64,000 nt of DNA from JBDRKE01 sp043814315. GTDB taxonomy: Bacteria; Omnitrophota; Gorgyraeia; Gygaellales; Profunditerraquicolaceae. Of this stretch, positions 33,370 through 40,450 are shown in pieces. The notes beneath the pieces were generated by a model. That model did not search any database. It saw nothing but the letters and a program-made list of their open reading frames with translations, and was not told where the DNA came from. The stretch covers positions 1-64,000 of the forward strand of contig JBDRKE010000024.1 of the NCBI GenBank assembly GCA_043814315.1, read 5' to 3'. The stretch's first letter is position 1. Every line of letters begins with the position of its first letter. Made by a program: the position numbers and the translations under genes.

Positions 33370-34184
33370 TTATCTTTAGCTCGCTTTAAATTCTCTACCA
33401 GTTCATAGGGTATTTTCATGGAGCCGATCTTAACCTCTGACTTGGCATTTCCGTGGCAATCCGAACCCCCCGTGACTAATAAATTATTCTTCCCGGCTAA
33501 CTCAAGATAAAAATTTACCATCGACTGAGAATGTTCGGGATAATAGGCCTCTAAGCCCCTAAGGCCGTATTCTATAAATTTGAGAATAATATCGTCGTTA
33601 TGAATCGTGTAGGGGTGCGCCAATATGGAAATACCACCCGTGTCTGCGATCAATTTTATCGCATCCCTCGGCGACAATTTAAAACCCAAAGTATAAGCAG
33701 GGCCCTTATCTCCGATATATTTCTGGAATGCTTCATAGATGTTTTCCACAATACCCTCTTTGACCATAGCCCGTGCCACGTGCAATCTTCCCACGGTTCC
33801 CTGACCGGCGATATCAAATACGGTCTTGGGGTTCAGGTCAATGCCTACAGCCTTAAGCTTATCTACTATTTTATAGATACGCTCAATACGATTCTTTTTT
33901 AAAGCATCTAAATTTTGTTTCAACTCTTTGTTTTTATAATCTATCAGATATCCTAAGATGTGTACTTCGACGTCATCATAATCGCAACTCACTTCTATCC
34001 CCGGCAAAACCTCGATATCATGCTCCTTGGCTATTGCTATAACGGGTTGCAGCCCTTCCACCGTATCGTGGTCAACCACGGCAATAGCAGAAAGGCCGGC
34101 CTTCCTGCTTTCGAAAACCAGCTGCGCAGGCGTGTACGTACCATCGGAATAAATCGTATGTAAATGGAGATCTGCGAATTTCAT
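33360..34184 (-). CDS. PHP-domain phosphoesterase (RNase AM / YciV-like)
   Basis: The 274-residue product carries the PHP metal motifs DLHLHTIYSDGTY, DHDTVEG, GIEVSCDYDDVEVHILGY and GGSDCHG. Characterised relatives remove phosphate from 3',5'-nucleoside bisphosphates or degrade 5' ends of RNA. Its place between nusB and ribD suggests co-expression with flavin genes, possibly for nucleotide salvage; it might also supply the dephosphorylation step of riboflavin synthesis, but that is speculation. Confidence 0.85.
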   Translation of the reverse strand: MKFADLHLHTIYSDGTYTPAQLVFESRKAGLSAIAVVDHDTVEGLQPVIAIAKEHDIEVLPGIEVSCDYDDVEVHILGYLIDYKNKELKQNLDALKKNRIERIYKIVDKLKAVGIDLNPKTVFDIAGQGTVGRLHVARAMVKEGIVENIYEAFQKYIGDKGPAYTLGFKLSPRDAIKLIADTGGISILAHPYTIHNDDIILKFIEYGLRGLEAYYPEHSQSMVNFYLELAGKNNLLVTGGSDCHGNAKSEVKIGSMKIPYELVENLKRAKDKCR

Positions 34185-34205
34185 GAATAATAAAGGTTAG
34201 CTATC

Positions 34206-34622
34206 TTATTTATCCTTCTCCAGCTTTATCTTGTCCAGTATAGCATTAACGAATTTTCCGGCTTCGGGGTCCGAATATTTCTTGGCTAGCTCTACAGCCT
34301 CATTAATAGAAACTTTGGGAGGGATATCCTCGCGAAACAGAAGCTCAAAACAACTCATTCTTAATATATTCCTATCGACTACGGCCATACGATCCAATTG
34401 CCAATTCGTAGCGTATTGAGAGATTTTTTCGTCAATGATTTCCAGATTTTGTATCACGCCGAGGACCAGCTCTGTCGTAAAAGTTTTTAAATCTTGGACG
34501 ATTGCCTCATCCGCATGCGACTCCCAAAAGCTATCCAAAGCCATATCGCCGGTATCGTGGGCGACATCCACCTGATACAGGATCTGTAACGCAAATTCTC
34601 TGGCCCGTGTGCGTTTACGCAT
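34206..34622 (-). CDS. nusB: Transcription antitermination factor NusB
   Basis: NusB binds boxA RNA with S10 to support rRNA antitermination. The 138-residue all-helical product has RKRTRAREFALQILYQ at the start and VSINEAVELAKKYSDPEAGKF in shortened form (INEAVELAKKY, then GKFVNAILDKI) near the end, both standard. Linkage to ribH is widespread. A family A repeat lies between the two genes. Confidence 0.95.
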   Translation of the reverse strand: MRKRTRAREFALQILYQVDVAHDTGDMALDSFWESHADEAIVQDLKTFTTELVLGVIQNLEIIDEKISQYATNWQLDRMAVVDRNILRMSCFELLFREDIPPKVSINEAVELAKKYSDPEAGKFVNAILDKIKLEKDK

Positions 34623-34626
34623 TTAA

Positions 34627-34766
34627 TGAGCGCTTGACTTACGAACATGCGAGTAAGTCAATGCGCGAATTAAGTTCGGACATAAATTTATGTTCACTTG
34701 CCGCAGAAGCGGCACACCGGCTGTTCCGATACAGCCGGGTGCTCGTTCCGTAAGTTTAGTCCTCAC
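34627..34766. repeat. Family A mosaic repeat between ribH and nusB
   Basis: GCGCTTGACTTAC and GTAAGTCAATGCGC form the first hairpin (34630-34665). The second part is a branched structure: an outer stem GGACATAAATTTATG with CGTAAGTTTAGTCC, enclosing TTGCCGC/GCGGCA (34698-34714) and a perfect 8-bp stem CCGGCTGT/ACAGCCGG (34717-34738). The C-rich/G-rich hairpin of the other copies is absent. It exactly fills the ribH-nusB gap. Confidence 0.85.
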
Positions 34767-35234
34767 TTATTTCAACTGGCTGAAGAGATTAGCCATTTCA
34801 ATCGCAGATAAAGCCGCATCTCTTCCTTTGTTGCCGTCTTTTGTCCCTGCGCGCTCAATAGCCTGCTCAATCGTATCAGCTGTAATGACGCCAAAGATGA
34901 CCGGACAACCTGATTCCTGGGAGACCTTGGCAACGCCTTTTGCGACCTCTGAAGCGATGTAATCAAAATGCGGGGTTGCGCCTCGTATGACCGTCCCTAA
35001 ACAGATAAGAGCATCATATGATTTTGCACGGGCTAATCTCGAAGCAACGCTGGGGATTTCAAAGGCCCCCGGCACCCAGGTGACCGCGATGTCCGCATCC
35101 AGAGCGCCGTGCCTAACCAGCGTGTCGATGCAGCCAGAGATCAGCTCTTTGGTGACAAAATCATTGAAACGCGAAGCTACAATGCCAAATTTCTTACCTT
35201 TGGCAATCAAAGTCCCTTCAATTATTTTTGCCAT
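34767..35234 (-). CDS. ribH: 6,7-dimethyl-8-ribityllumazine synthase
   Basis: RibH condenses the pyrimidine intermediate with 3,4-dihydroxybutanone phosphate. The 155-residue product has the expected substrate motifs VASRFNDFVT, VPGAFEIP, CLGTVIRGATPHFDYI and VIFGVITADTIEQA. A good ribosome site (GGAGGTC) precedes the ATG. It is separated from ribBA by an unusually long 248-base gap. Confidence 0.97.
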   Translation of the reverse strand: MAKIIEGTLIAKGKKFGIVASRFNDFVTKELISGCIDTLVRHGALDADIAVTWVPGAFEIPSVASRLARAKSYDALICLGTVIRGATPHFDYIASEVAKGVAKVSQESGCPVIFGVITADTIEQAIERAGTKDGNKGRDAALSAIEMANLFSQLK

Positions 35235-35482
35235 TTTGACCTCCTCGCATAATCTTCACGTATAACAGTGGATTATACGTGATTACAGTGATTTTAAGAT
35301 AGATTAAAGCGATTAAGCATTAATCGCTTTGCTTGACAACCCTTATCATGGTTCCGGCTTGATATTGTTTTCTGCATCATAGCCTCATTTGGCCTCTTTT
35401 ATGGCGCAAAACTCCTTTCTTTATCACTGGAATCTCCCCTTTAATTTCTGAAATCATAGGCAAGCATTAGTGTATGCCTTTG
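35235..35482 (-). other. Gap between ribBA and ribH with two strong hairpins
   Basis: On the minus strand AAAGCGATTAA-TGC-TTAATCGCTTT (35306-35330) and CACGTATAA/TTATACGTG (35257-35281) can form. Neither is followed by a T-run. The second lies just upstream of the ribH ribosome site. No coding sequence or recognised riboswitch was seen in the remaining 150 bases. It may hold an internal processing site or weak promoter. Confidence 0.5.
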
Positions 35483-36694
35483 TTAATCAATATTCAAATC
35501 GTGTCCCAGCTTTTCCTTCTTTGTCTTAAGATATTGGTAATTTAAAGGATTAGGTTGGATCTGTAAAGGCAGGCGTTCAATAACGCGAAGGCCATACCCT
35601 TCCAGCCCGACGATCTTACGGGGATTGTTCGTCAGGAGCCTGATAAACTTTATCCCAAGGTCTACGAGAATCTGTGCGCCTATACCGTAATCCCTAAGGT
35701 CTGCGCTGTGCCCTAGGGCCTCATTAGCCTCAACCGTATCAAGGCCCTTATCTTGTAACCTATAGGCTTTGATTTTATCCACGAGGCCGATACCCCGGCC
35801 TTCCTGGTTCATATAAAGAATAACTCCTTTTTTTTCTTTTCCGATCATCCTCATGGCTTCGTTAAGCTGCCTGCCGCAATCGCAACGCAAAGACCCAAAC
35901 ACATCTCCCGTCAGGCATTCGGAGTGCACACGCACTAACACCCCTTTTTCATCCAAATCCCCCATCACTATGGCCACGTGAACCTTGAGATTCGTTAAAT
36001 CGCGATAAAGTACGAGACTAAATTTACCGAACTCTGTCGGAAGACTCGTCTCGGCCACTCTCTCTATTAATTTTTCAGAACGCCTGCGGTACTCGATTAA
36101 GTCAGCGATGGAACATATCTTGAGCGAATGCTGCCTGGAAAAATGGAATAATTGGCTCATACGTGCCATGCTTCCGTCATCGTTCATAATCTCACAAATG
36201 ACTCCCGCAGGATACAGGTCAACCAATTTCATCAAATCAACAGCTGCTTCTGTATGTCCTGCCCTGACCAAAACTCCCCCCTTTCGTGCCCTTAAAGGGA
36301 AGATATGTCCTGGCCGAACCAAATCTTCTCGTTGAGTCTGGGGACAAATTAAGACTTCTATGGTCCTGGCTCTGTCATAGACAGAGATACCGGTGGTTAT
36401 TCCTTTGGCAGCATCCGCCGACATCATCCAGGCTGTGGCAAAAGGGTCCTCTGGCGAAGAGCTTATCTTATCTTTTAACATCGGCTCTAATTCAAGCTGG
36501 CGTAATCGCTGCTCTTCCATAGGAACACAGATCAGGCCTCTGCCGAATTTAGCCATGAAATTAACATGTTCCGGCTTAACAAAAGAAGCAGCCATAACCA
36601 AATCCCCTTCATTCTCACGGTCTTCATCATCTACTACTATGACTATCTTACCTTGTTTTAAATCCTGCAATATTTCTGAAATGGAATGGAACAT
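35483..36694 (-). CDS. ribBA: Bifunctional DHBP synthase / GTP cyclohydrolase II
   Basis: RibBA starts both branches of riboflavin synthesis, making 3,4-dihydroxybutanone 4-phosphate from ribulose 5-phosphate and opening GTP. The 403-residue product has the N-terminal DHBP synthase motifs DDEDRENEGDLVMAA and RAGHTEAAVDL, and the C-terminal cyclohydrolase with the zinc motif SECLTGDVFGSLRCDC and NQEGRGIGL. It directly follows the FMN riboswitch and its hairpin, so it is probably FMN-repressed. Confidence 0.97.
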   Translation of the reverse strand: MFHSISEILQDLKQGKIVIVVDDEDRENEGDLVMAASFVKPEHVNFMAKFGRGLICVPMEEQRLRQLELEPMLKDKISSSPEDPFATAWMMSADAAKGITTGISVYDRARTIEVLICPQTQREDLVRPGHIFPLRARKGGVLVRAGHTEAAVDLMKLVDLYPAGVICEIMNDDGSMARMSQLFHFSRQHSLKICSIADLIEYRRRSEKLIERVAETSLPTEFGKFSLVLYRDLTNLKVHVAIVMGDLDEKGVLVRVHSECLTGDVFGSLRCDCGRQLNEAMRMIGKEKKGVILYMNQEGRGIGLVDKIKAYRLQDKGLDTVEANEALGHSADLRDYGIGAQILVDLGIKFIRLLTNNPRKIVGLEGYGLRVIERLPLQIQPNPLNYQYLKTKKEKLGHDLNID

Positions 36695-36704
36695 GACTTC
36701 TCCC

Positions 36705-36736
36705 GAAAATAAACTGCCCGAAGATGACCTTCGGGC
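36705..36736 (-). terminator. Attenuator hairpin of the FMN riboswitch
   Basis: GCCCGAAG (minus strand) pairs with CTTCGGGC around GTCAT and is followed by AGTTTATTTT. The 3' arm (ATCTTCGGGC) nearly repeats the 5' P1 strand of the aptamer (ATCTTCGGGGC). The 5' arm could therefore pair instead with the aptamer 5' strand, giving an antiterminator when FMN is absent. This mechanism is inferred. Confidence 0.7.
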
Positions 36737-36773
36737 ATAAAGCTTTAATCTTCTCTCATCTGGACTTTAATGA

Positions 36774-36839
36774 GCACTAAACTTGCGAGCCGCCTGCCTG
36801 CCTTTAGGCATGTAGGCGAGTGCGAGTAAGTTTATGTGC
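36774..36839. repeat. Family A segment inside riboswitch helix P6, with a nested family E palindrome
   Basis: GCACTAAACTT (plus strand) faces AAGTTTATGTGC, and between them lies CGCCTGCCTGCC...GGCATGTAGGCG (36791-36818), a degenerate family E palindrome. The flanking GAGCGC/TTCGCGC-like edges match the left portion of the ribH-nusB copy. Confidence 0.8.
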
Positions 36840-36874
36840 GAATTAACCATCGGCTCTGGAATCTCGCCAGATCT

Positions 36875-36925
36875 CCCCCCACCACTTTCGCTTTTAACCT
36901 GTGCTATATCGAAAGTGGTGGGGGG
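36875..36925. repeat. Family A C-rich/G-rich hairpin inside riboswitch helix P4
   Basis: CCCCCCACCACTTTCG (36875-36890) faces CGAAAGTGGTGGGGGG (36910-36925) without a mismatch. The loop, read on the minus strand, contains ATATAGCACAGGTTA, identical to the loop of the mraZ leader copy. Confidence 0.9.
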
Positions 36926-36982
36926 TCGCGGGCTAAACCGCCGGTCAGGAATTTCACCTTGCCCCGAAGATTATTGAACACA

Positions 36983-37010
36983 ATTATAACATGAAATCTT
37001 TACTTGTCAA
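36983..37010 (-). promoter_or_regulatory. Promoter of the riboflavin operon
   Basis: On the minus strand TTGACA and TATAAT, both perfect consensus, are separated by 16 bases. Transcription should start a few bases before P1 of the FMN riboswitch. Its -35 box overlaps that of the divergent pncC promoter by five bases. Confidence 0.9.
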
Positions 37011-37032
37011 CATAATTAGATGCATCTATAAT
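37004..37032 (+). promoter_or_regulatory. Promoter of pncC, divergent from the riboflavin promoter
   Basis: TTGTCA and TATAAT are separated by 17 bases. The -10 box ends six bases before the preferred pncC ATG, so the transcript would start at or next to the start codon, that is, be leaderless. No Shine-Dalgarno is visible before that ATG, in agreement. Confidence 0.75.
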
Positions 37033-37038
37033 ATAAAT

Positions 37039-37509
37039 ATGATACAACGCATTGTCAGCCAGATACATAAACTTCTGATAAAAAATAAAAAAACTATGGC
37101 TGTGGCAGAATCCTGCACCGGTGGCTTGCTCTCTAGTTTTCTGACCCATTCCTCTGGCAGTTCACGATACTTTCAGTTGGGGGTAGTTGCTTACAGCAAT
37201 AATATGAAGAGCACTCTTCTACAAGTACCTCCTAAGATGATTGAACAAAAAGGCGCCGTCTCCGAGCTTATCGCCAGAAGGATGGCTAAATCTGTGAGAG
37301 AATTAGCTGGGACAGACTTCGCAATAGCTATCACCGGCATTGCCGGTCCCACCGGCGGCACTCCGCAAAAACCCATAGGCACCGTCTTTATCGCCGTGAG
37401 CGCTAAGAATAAAACCATTTGCGAAGAATTCCATTTTACCGGTAACCGAACTACCATAAGAAATAAATCGGCCCTAAAAGCTTTGGAATTACTAAAGAGT
37501 TTCTTCTAA
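37039..37509 (+). CDS. pncC: Nicotinamide-nucleotide amidohydrolase (CinA C-terminal domain)
   Basis: PncC deamidates nicotinamide mononucleotide in NAD recycling. The 156-residue product is the stand-alone CinA C-terminal domain: AVAESCTGGLLSS near the start, GVVAYSN, GAVSELIARRMA and AITGIAGPTGGTPQKPIGTVFIA. The MIQRIV start is preferred over one 16 codons upstream, because the upstream stretch overlaps the -35/-10 boxes. The N-terminal MoCF-like domain of full CinA is absent. It is followed by thpR. Confidence 0.93.
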   Translation: MIQRIVSQIHKLLIKNKKTMAVAESCTGGLLSSFLTHSSGSSRYFQLGVVAYSNNMKSTLLQVPPKMIEQKGAVSELIARRMAKSVRELAGTDFAIAITGIAGPTGGTPQKPIGTVFIAVSAKNKTICEEFHFTGNRTTIRNKSALKALELLKSFF

Positions 37510-37514
37510 AATTC

Positions 37515-37602
37515 AAGATCGGGTCTTGGAATATCTTGATAGACAACAAGTTACAAGACAAGTTACAAGACCCGATCTTGCGAGAGGGATCTTGCGAGAG
37601 GT
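37515..37602. repeat. Family B inverted repeat with internal and flanking tandem duplications (copy 2)
   Basis: CAAGATCGGGTCTTG (37515-37529) faces CAAGACCCGATCTTG (37567-37581). ACAAGTTACAAG is duplicated in tandem just inside the right arm (37547-37570), and GATCTTGCGAGAGG is duplicated in tandem across its edge (37575-37602). The second unit provides the GAGAGG ribosome site of thpR. Confidence 0.9.
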
Positions 37603-38166
37603 ATGCGAACATTTATAGCCATCGAGCTACCGGAAGAAATCAAAGAATCTCTTGCTCAACTGCAAGGCCGGCTCAAAGATTCCAAAGCGGATGTGAAGTG
37701 GGTCGAGCCGAAAAATATCCATCTGACTTTAAAGTTTCTTGGCGAGATCAATGACGAACAGCTAAGAGAGATAACGAAGATCCTGGAACAGGTGGCAGAA
37801 AAAAACGTTGGCTTTCAGATGCGCATTTCGTCTATAGGCGTATTCCCAAAGATGAATTTTCCGCGCGTCATATGGGTGGGTCTCGATAAAGGCGACAGTG
37901 AAACGAAAAAGATAGCAACGGATCTGGAAGAAAGAATTATTGCTGTCGGGATACCCAGGGAGAAACAAACCTTCTCTTCCCACATCACTATAGGCAGAGT
38001 TAAATCTTCTTTTAATAGGGATGAGTTAGTTAATTGTTTAAAGGCGATTGATTCTTTAGAGGGGAAGGAATTTGTGGTTCAAAAAATTATTTTGTTTAAG
38101 AGCATCTTGACGCCTAAGGGCCCTACCTATGAAGCCCTAAAAGTTGCCAGCCTCAAAGCGGATTGA
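37603..38166 (+). CDS. thpR: RNA 2',3'-cyclic phosphodiesterase (2H family)
   Basis: ThpR opens 2',3'-cyclic phosphates at RNA ends. The 187-residue product has both 2H motifs: HLTLKFLGE at 40-48 and HITIGRV in the second half, plus RTFIAIELPEEIK at the start. Its 3' end overlaps that of pgpA by 40 bases, tail to tail. In many bacteria the order is rimO-pgsA-cinA-thpR-recA on one strand; here pncC-thpR is inverted relative to pgsA. Confidence 0.93.
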   Translation: MRTFIAIELPEEIKESLAQLQGRLKDSKADVKWVEPKNIHLTLKFLGEINDEQLREITKILEQVAEKNVGFQMRISSIGVFPKMNFPRVIWVGLDKGDSETKKIATDLEERIIAVGIPREKQTFSSHITIGRVKSSFNRDELVNCLKAIDSLEGKEFVVQKIILFKSILTPKGPTYEALKVASLKAD

Positions 38167-38603
38167 ATGATAATGTTGGTATAAAGTCCGGCGACGAGAT
38201 CATCTCCCATGACCCCGAAACTCCCCTTGAATTCCTGAAACTTATTAGCCGGATAAGGCTTAAGAGTGTCCAGGATTCGGAATAAAAAGAAGGCTATAAC
38301 AACCAGTTTAATATCATAGGGCAAATACAAAAGGCTTAACAGCATGCCGCTAACCTCGTCTATAACGATGCACTTGGCATCTTTCTGGCCCAGCACGGTC
38401 TCCGTCCGGCCGGAAACGAATAAGCCGACAACGATACAAATAAAAGTCACCAGAAGAAAGACGGCAGAATTATCTTTAATAAAGTAGTATAAAAGCACTC
38501 CGGCGCAACTCCCGAAGGTTCCGGGGATTAACGGAAGGTATCCTGTGCCAAAAAATGTGCTTAAGGATAGTAGGGTCTTCTGACGCAGATCTCGATGTTT
38601 CAT
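38127..38603 (-). CDS. pgpA: Phosphatidylglycerophosphatase A
   Basis: PgpA removes phosphate from phosphatidylglycerol phosphate. The 158-residue membrane protein has the family pattern: FFGTGYLPLIPGTFGS at the start, DAKCIVIDEVSGMLLSLL in the middle and FRILDTLKPYPANKFQEFKG followed by GVMGDDLVAGLY, containing the catalytic acidic residues. It lies nine bases after pgsA, so the last two steps of phosphatidylglycerol synthesis are co-transcribed. Confidence 0.93.
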   Translation of the reverse strand: MKHRDLRQKTLLSLSTFFGTGYLPLIPGTFGSCAGVLLYYFIKDNSAVFLLVTFICIVVGLFVSGRTETVLGQKDAKCIVIDEVSGMLLSLLYLPYDIKLVVIAFFLFRILDTLKPYPANKFQEFKGSFGVMGDDLVAGLYTNIIIQSALRLATFRAS

Positions 38604-38612
38604 CGACGTTTG

Positions 38613-39191
38613 TTATAAGCGGGAAATAATTTTGCGGTTCTCCCAGAGATAGGATAATCCTGAATAAAGCGTAAGGCCTACGGTCAAAAGCATTAGGATA
38701 TAAATGCCCTGCCGAAAGATGTTTTCCCACGCCGGATTCCACGTAAAATAAGTCTTCATCGCTTCTTTAGCCACCACAAAACCTAATATGGAAAATATGA
38801 CGAGCATCTGAGATAGAGTCTTATGCTTACCGGAGCGCGTGGCGGATAAAACCTTACCCTTATTCAAAGCGAATAACCTTAAAGACGTAATCAGTATTTC
38901 GCGCGAGACGATAATGACAAACATCCATGCCTCAATCAGCTGCATCTGCACAAACGCCGCGAAAGCGGCAAGTACCAGGATCTTATCTGCGATAGGATCC
39001 ATAAGCCTGCCAAAATCCGTAACCATATTCTTCCTGTGGGCGATCAGTCCGTCCAGAAAATCCGAAAGGGCGGCAAATATAAAAATGGCGAGACTGGCCA
39101 CCTTAGCCCAAAGGCCGTGACAAAATAGAAAGAACATAAAAATAAAGGTCAATAGAATCCGAAGTATCGTTAACTTATTAGCTAGGTTCAT
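38613..39191 (-). CDS. pgsA: CDP-diacylglycerol--glycerol-3-phosphate 3-phosphatidyltransferase
   Basis: PgsA makes phosphatidylglycerol phosphate at the membrane. The 192-residue polytopic product starts MNLANKLTILRILLTF and has the CDP-alcohol phosphotransferase motif DFLDGLIAH...GRLMDPIADK; His replaces the common Arg at the AR position. It overlaps rimO by four bases. Confidence 0.93.
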   Translation of the reverse strand: MNLANKLTILRILLTFIFMFFLFCHGLWAKVASLAIFIFAALSDFLDGLIAHRKNMVTDFGRLMDPIADKILVLAAFAAFVQMQLIEAWMFVIIVSREILITSLRLFALNKGKVLSATRSGKHKTLSQMLVIFSILGFVVAKEAMKTYFTWNPAWENIFRQGIYILMLLTVGLTLYSGLSYLWENRKIISRL

Positions 39192-40450
39192 ACTTCCCCC
39201 ACTAAATCATATTCTAGGGTATCGGTAATCTTGACGCTGACAAAATCACCGGGAGTGAGTTCTCTATCCGACTTCACATAGACAAGCCCGTCCACCTCGG
39301 GTGCGTCGTATTGCGTCCTGCCTAAATAGCCGTCTTTTTCTTTTTCATCGATTAAAACCTCTAGAGTCTTCCCCAGAAATCTAGCATTGACTTCCCGAGA
39401 GACCTTCTGCTGATAAGACATGACCGAATTCAGGCGCTCACTTTTAGTTTTCCTGGGGATCTGGCCCTTAAAATGATAGGCCAAAGTTCCTTCTTCCCGA
39501 GAATAGATAAATGCCCCCAACCGTTCAAATCGGACGTCTTGCAAAAAAGAAAGCAATTCCTTAAATTCTTTTTGCGTTTCCGAAGGGAAACCTACGATAA
39601 CGGACGTACGCAGGCACACCTGCGGGATGACCTTTCTGATTTTATCAATAAGTCTTAGGATATCTTTCTTTTTTATGCCTCTGTGCATCAGCTTCAGCAG
39701 GCGGTCATTGATATGCTGGATAGGTAAATCGATGTATTTACAAATCTTCGGCTCATCCTTAACCACCTTTAACAAGTCATCGGTGAGACGGATGGGATGC
39801 AAATAAAGAAGCCTCAGCCAGCCCACGTTATCCATCCTCCTGGTGATCTCTCTTAGAACTTCAGAGAGCTTCATAGAGCCATATAAATCCATCCCGTAAC
39901 CCGTGATATCCTGGCCGATACAATTGATCTCCGATACGCGATCCTTGTTAAAACCGTCTACCTGACGAAGGAGCGTTGCCTTATCCAGGCTGTTGAACTT
40001 TCCTTTTATTTTTGGAATAATGCAAAAACTACAATTGTTGATGCATCCTTCACAAATCTTTAGATACACATAATGCCTTGGGGTTATAGGAAATCTCTCC
40101 AGGCTATGATTGAGAGAAATCCTGCCCACAAAGGCATCAATCTCCGGAAGCTCCTGTTTTAGAATATACTTGTAACGCTGAGTCAGGCAACCGTAAACGA
40201 TAATCTTCTTTAGCCGGCCTTCTTTCTTTAATTCCACTAAACCCAAGATGGACTGGACAGATTCCTGCCTGGCTTCTTCTATAAAAGCGCATGTATTGAT
40301 AATGGCCACATCCGCGTCCTCCATATCAACGATAGAATGGCCTTTAAGGCGTAGCCTCCCGATGATATTCTCAGAGTCTACCAGATTCCTTGGACAACCC
40401 AGGCTTAAGATCCCGATAGATTGTTTTCGCATTTTATCTTTCTTTTTCAT
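39188..40450 (-). CDS. rimO: Ribosomal protein S12 methylthiotransferase RimO
   Basis: RimO methylthiolates Asp of ribosomal protein S12. The 420-residue product has the three N-terminal cluster cysteines (C19, C54, C88), the radical SAM CxxxCxxC (C136, C140, C143 in CINNCSFC) and a C-terminal TRAM domain (EVLIDEKEKDGYLGRT, then DGLVYV). RimO rather than MiaB is supported by the EVDGLVYV ending and the rodZ-rimO-pgsA context. It overlaps rodZ and pgsA by four bases each. Confidence 0.9.
   Translation of the reverse strand: MKKKDKMRKQSIGILSLGCPRNLVDSENIIGRLRLKGHSIVDMEDADVAIINTCAFIEEARQESVQSILGLVELKKEGRLKKIIVYGCLTQRYKYILKQELPEIDAFVGRISLNHSLERFPITPRHYVYLKICEGCINNCSFCIIPKIKGKFNSLDKATLLRQVDGFNKDRVSEINCIGQDITGYGMDLYGSMKLSEVLREITRRMDNVGWLRLLYLHPIRLTDDLLKVVKDEPKICKYIDLPIQHINDRLLKLMHRGIKKKDILRLIDKIRKVIPQVCLRTSVIVGFPSETQKEFKELLSFLQDVRFERLGAFIYSREEGTLAYHFKGQIPRKTKSERLNSVMSYQQKVSREVNARFLGKTLEVLIDEKEKDGYLGRTQYDAPEVDGLVYVKSDRELTPGDFVSVKITDTLEYDLVGEV

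Larger units (their letters stand above)
36747..36972 (-). promoter_or_regulatory. FMN riboswitch (RFN element) enlarged by two inserted hairpins
   Basis: The minus strand carries the conserved FMN aptamer in order: AATCTTCGGGGC (P1), AAGGTGAAATTCCTGACC (P2), GGCGGTTTAGCCCGC (P3), CTGGCGAGATTCCAGAGCC (P5), GATGG...GTCCAGATGAGAG (P6) and GAAGATT closing P1. The variable P4 helix is replaced by a 16-bp CCCCCCACCACTTTCG hairpin (36875-36925) and the P6 loop holds an imperfect hairpin of about 65 bases (36774-36839). Both inserts are family A sequence. Conserved core bases appear intact, so the switch probably still works. Confidence 0.93.
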
